A stretch of 23,637 nucleotides of DNA, from NCBI GenBank assembly GCA_945907335.1, contig CAMDSU010000006.1:1-23637 (forward strand), written 5' to 3'. Source of the DNA: Bordetella parapertussis (GTDB lineage Bacteria; Pseudomonadota; Gammaproteobacteria; Burkholderiales; Burkholderiaceae_C). Under the pieces are notes generated by a model. The model had not been told where the DNA came from and ran no database searches. It saw only the letters and a program-made list of their open reading frames with translations. Shown one piece after another: positions 22,801 to 23,637 of this stretch. How positions within the stretch are numbered: position 1 is the stretch's first letter; each line of letters opens with the position of its first letter. The translations under genes were made by a program, and so were the position numbers.

Positions 22801-22940
22801 TCGCCATGATCCCCTTGTCGCGCAGTGTGTTTTGGGGCCCGATGGCGGTGGCCATCATGGGCGGCTTGGTGGTGGCCACGGTGTTGACTTTGCTGGCGCT
22901 GCCCGCCATGTATGCCGCATGGTTCAGGGTTAAGCGTTGA
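19821..22940 (+). CDS. RND efflux permease (AcrB/MexK/TriC type)
   Basis: The 1039-residue product is a proton-driven inner-membrane RND pump of normal length. It has a first transmembrane helix at about 25-43 and then a large periplasmic loop starting DEDPPFTFRAMVVRTYWPGATAQQVAEQVTDKIE. The proton-relay Asp pair is in GLLVDDAIIAVEMM (D423, D424). A second half repeats the layout from HRWITIGATLLTFALG. FGFVALLGVIALMGMIQRNSVILIDQIEQDRAKG lies near the C-terminal helices. It looks closer to the MexK/TriC-like group than to metal pumps, since no metal-binding motif is seen; this is a judgement from sequence style. Adaptor and permease form a two-gene operon. Confidence 0.94.
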   Translation: MTDSSNSAKGFNLSEWALNHRAFTRYLMVVLLLLGVAAYFQLAQDEDPPFTFRAMVVRTYWPGATAQQVAEQVTDKIERVLQEAPYADKIRSYSKPGESQVIFQLKDYSKPQEVADVWYAVRKKIGDMRHTLPQGVQGPFFNDDFGDVYGVIYALQADGFSPAELHDIADDVRQQLLRVKDVSKVELFGVQDEKIFIEIPQKRLAQLGLDLNAVLAQLGQQNAVESAGNLQTPQDVVQIRVAGQFEAVAQLSAMPIRGVSGQQLRLGDIATISRGYADPPNVKVRFQGQQVIALGVSMTKGGDIIRLGKSLEVAVDKLQASLPAGVKLSNVQNQPIAVSRSVGEFISVLIEAVVIVLLVSFVSLGWHKGGRFGWYVDMRPGLVVGITIPLVLAMTFLAMYYWDIGLHKISLGSLIISLGLLVDDAIIAVEMMVRKMEEGFDKVKAATFAYEVTAMPMLTGTLITAAGFLPIGLAKSVTGEYTFAIFAVTVIALLLSWWVSVFFVPLLGIWLLQVKPQHAANHPQELFDSAFYNAFRATVNWCVKHRWITIGATLLTFALGIAGMGKVQQQFFPDSSRPEIMMDVWFPEGTSLQANEALVKQIEKRMMSLNGVDSVSTWVGSGVPRFYLPLDQIFPQTNVSQFIVLPMDLDTRESLRVALPALMATEFPEVRARVKLLPNGPPVPFPVQFRVSGPDPLVLRQRADEVKAVMRENSNTRDVNDNWNESVKVMRFEVDQDKARALGVTSQSIAQTLRVLLSGNPVGQFREGDKLIDMVLRQPASERQTMTDLGNAYLPTSSGKAIPLLQIAKPVFDWEPGVMWRENRDYAITAQCDIAEGLQGATVTQQLLPSLKALEAKWVEQGLSAYTISVAGAVEESAKGSSSIAAGLPLMLFVTFTLLMIQLQSFSRAMLVFLTGPMGIAGVAMSLLLLNKPFGFVALLGVIALMGMIQRNSVILIDQIEQDRAKGIPAWDAIVESAVRRLRPIVLTAAAAVLAMIPLSRSVFWGPMAVAIMGGLVVATVLTLLALPAMYAAWFRVKR

Positions 22941-22995
22941 GGGCTGAATCGGCAGGGGAAGCCGGTTAGAATTTCGCTTTGACCGATTTTGAACG

Positions 22996-23030
22996 GGCGG
23001 TCTGTCCAGGCAGACCGCCTTTTGCTTTTA
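22996..23030 (+). terminator. Strong rho-independent terminator after the RND operon
   Basis: GGCGGTCTG (22996-23004) and CAGACCGCC (23011-23019) form a perfect 9-bp stem with a 6-base loop, followed by TTTTGCTTTTATT. It ends only about 9 bases before the tRNA-Leu gene. Confidence 0.88.
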
Positions 23031-23039
23031 TTGTGGCCC

Positions 23040-23126
23040 GCGCGGGTGGCGAAATTGGTAGACGCACCAGGTTTAGGTCCTGACGCCAGCAATGGTGTGG
23101 GGGTTCGAGTCCCCCCCCGCGCACCA
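23040..23126 (+). tRNA. tRNA-Leu, anticodon UAG
   Basis: An 87-nt class II tRNA. Acceptor arms GCGCGGG (23040-23046) and CCCGCGC (23116-23122) pair fully, with discriminator A and encoded CCA (23124-23126). The D arm is GCG/CGC around AAATTGGTAGA. The anticodon loop TTTAGGT has TAG at 34-36. A long variable arm CGCCA/TGGTG is present. The T arm GGGGG-TTCGAGT-CCCCC (23099-23115) is perfect. The anticodon stem has a C-A mismatch at its outer pair (27-43). It decodes CUN leucine codons, chiefly CUA. The spacing to tig is 47 bp. Confidence 0.97.
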
Positions 23127-23173
23127 AAGCGTTCACTTTCTGACGCGTGTCGATTCATTTTGGAGAAGCCCTC

Positions 23174-23637
23174 ATGGCCGTTACTGTAGAAACCCTAGAA
23201 AAACTAGAGCGCAAAATCACCTTGACTTTGCCGACTTCCGTCATTCAAAACGAGGTCAATACCCGACTCAAACGTCTTGCCCGCCAAGTCAAGGTGGATG
23301 GTTTTCGTCCCGGCAAAGTTCCTATGAATATCGTTGCACAGCGCTATGGCTATTCAGTGCATTACGAGGTGATGAACGACAAGGTCGGTGAAGCTTTCAG
23401 CGTGGCCGCCAACGAAGCCAATTTGCGTGTCGCCGGACAACCGCGTATCAGCGAAAAAGAACAGCCTTCAGAAACTGAAATGGCCTTTGATGCCATTTTT
23501 GAGGTGTACCCCGAAGTGGTGATCAAAGATTTGGGCCAAGCCGAGGTGGAAACTTTACAAACCCATGTCACCGATGAAGCCATTGACAAAACGGTTGAAA
23601 TTTTGCGTAAACAAAAGCGCACGTTTGCACAACGTGC
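23174..23637 (+). CDS. tig: Trigger factor, N-terminal part (3' end outside window)
   Basis: Trigger factor is the ribosome-bound chaperone and prolyl isomerase that meets nascent chains at the exit tunnel. The frame from ATG 23174 stays open to the window end (154 codons, no stop). It starts MAVTVETLEKLERKITLTLP and has the ribosome-binding signature GFRPGKVP in the N-terminal domain, then VYPEVVIKDLGQAEVE, which leads into the PPIase domain. GGAGA (23162-23166) lies at a good distance before the ATG. tig is commonly followed by clpP-clpX; those would lie beyond the window. It may be cotranscribed with the upstream tRNA-Leu. Confidence 0.95.
   Translation, partial: MAVTVETLEKLERKITLTLPTSVIQNEVNTRLKRLARQVKVDGFRPGKVPMNIVAQRYGYSVHYEVMNDKVGEAFSVAANEANLRVAGQPRISEKEQPSETEMAFDAIFEVYPEVVIKDLGQAEVETLQTHVTDEAIDKTVEILRKQKRTFAQR

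Noticed and set aside
22667..23158. 163-codon minus-strand frame whose product contains GGTRTPTPLLASGPKPG
   Set aside because: This is the well-known false protein read from the antisense of a tRNA-Leu gene; the rest is antisense to the RND permease gene.
1..23637. CRISPR array, toxin-antitoxin pair, phage-defence genes or prophage
   Set aside because: Reading all intergenic regions and plausible frames showed no repeat-spacer pattern and no such gene families.

Overview
The window looks like core chromosome of a betaproteobacterium, most likely Burkholderiales and close to Comamonadaceae. This rests on gene content and order (pcnB-folK; rpsP-rimM-trmD-rplS; rsgA next to an M48 protease and orn; tRNA-Leu before tig; hpnCDE) and on protein signatures. 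It is inference from memory of the families, not a search. No phage, insertion sequence, CRISPR array or clear foreign island is visible. The one compositional break is an AT-rich gap at about 11.58-11.81 kb.

Layout. 1-2328 (+): the 3' end of a HAD-IB phosphatase, then pcnB (poly(A) polymerase) and folK, all overlapping. 2343-2789 (-): a small TM2-type membrane protein. 3067-5187 (+): the ribosome and tRNA-modification operon rpsP-rimM-trmD-rplS, with an internal -10 box and an attenuator-like hairpin before rplS. 5251-6946 (+): a NudL-type Nudix hydrolase and a CobD/CbiB-like membrane protein. 6960-9106 (-): rsgA and an M48 Ste24-type protease, overlapping by 4 bp. 9224-11514 (+): orn and a DEAD-box helicase with a long structured leader.

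11814-14605 (+) is the most distinctive part: bactofilin, membrane-anchored M23 endopeptidase, second bactofilin, RodZ-like HTH/transmembrane protein. It reads as a self-contained cell-shape module in which a cytoskeletal scaffold positions a peptidoglycan hydrolase.

14658-18658 (-) is a tightly coupled hpnC-hpnD-hpnE-hemH operon: squalene synthesis from farnesyl diphosphate, with ferrochelatase last. It diverges from an RND efflux pair (lipoprotein adaptor plus permease, 18745-22940, +). Between them lies a near-consensus promoter with a TetR-like palindrome at the predicted start point. The window ends with a strong terminator hairpin, tRNA-Leu(UAG) and the start of tig (trigger factor, cut by the window edge).

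Most genes are ordinary housekeeping genes. The observations most worth checking are the bactofilin module and its AT-rich control region, the shared hpn/RND regulatory region, and the leaders of rplS and the DEAD-box helicase.
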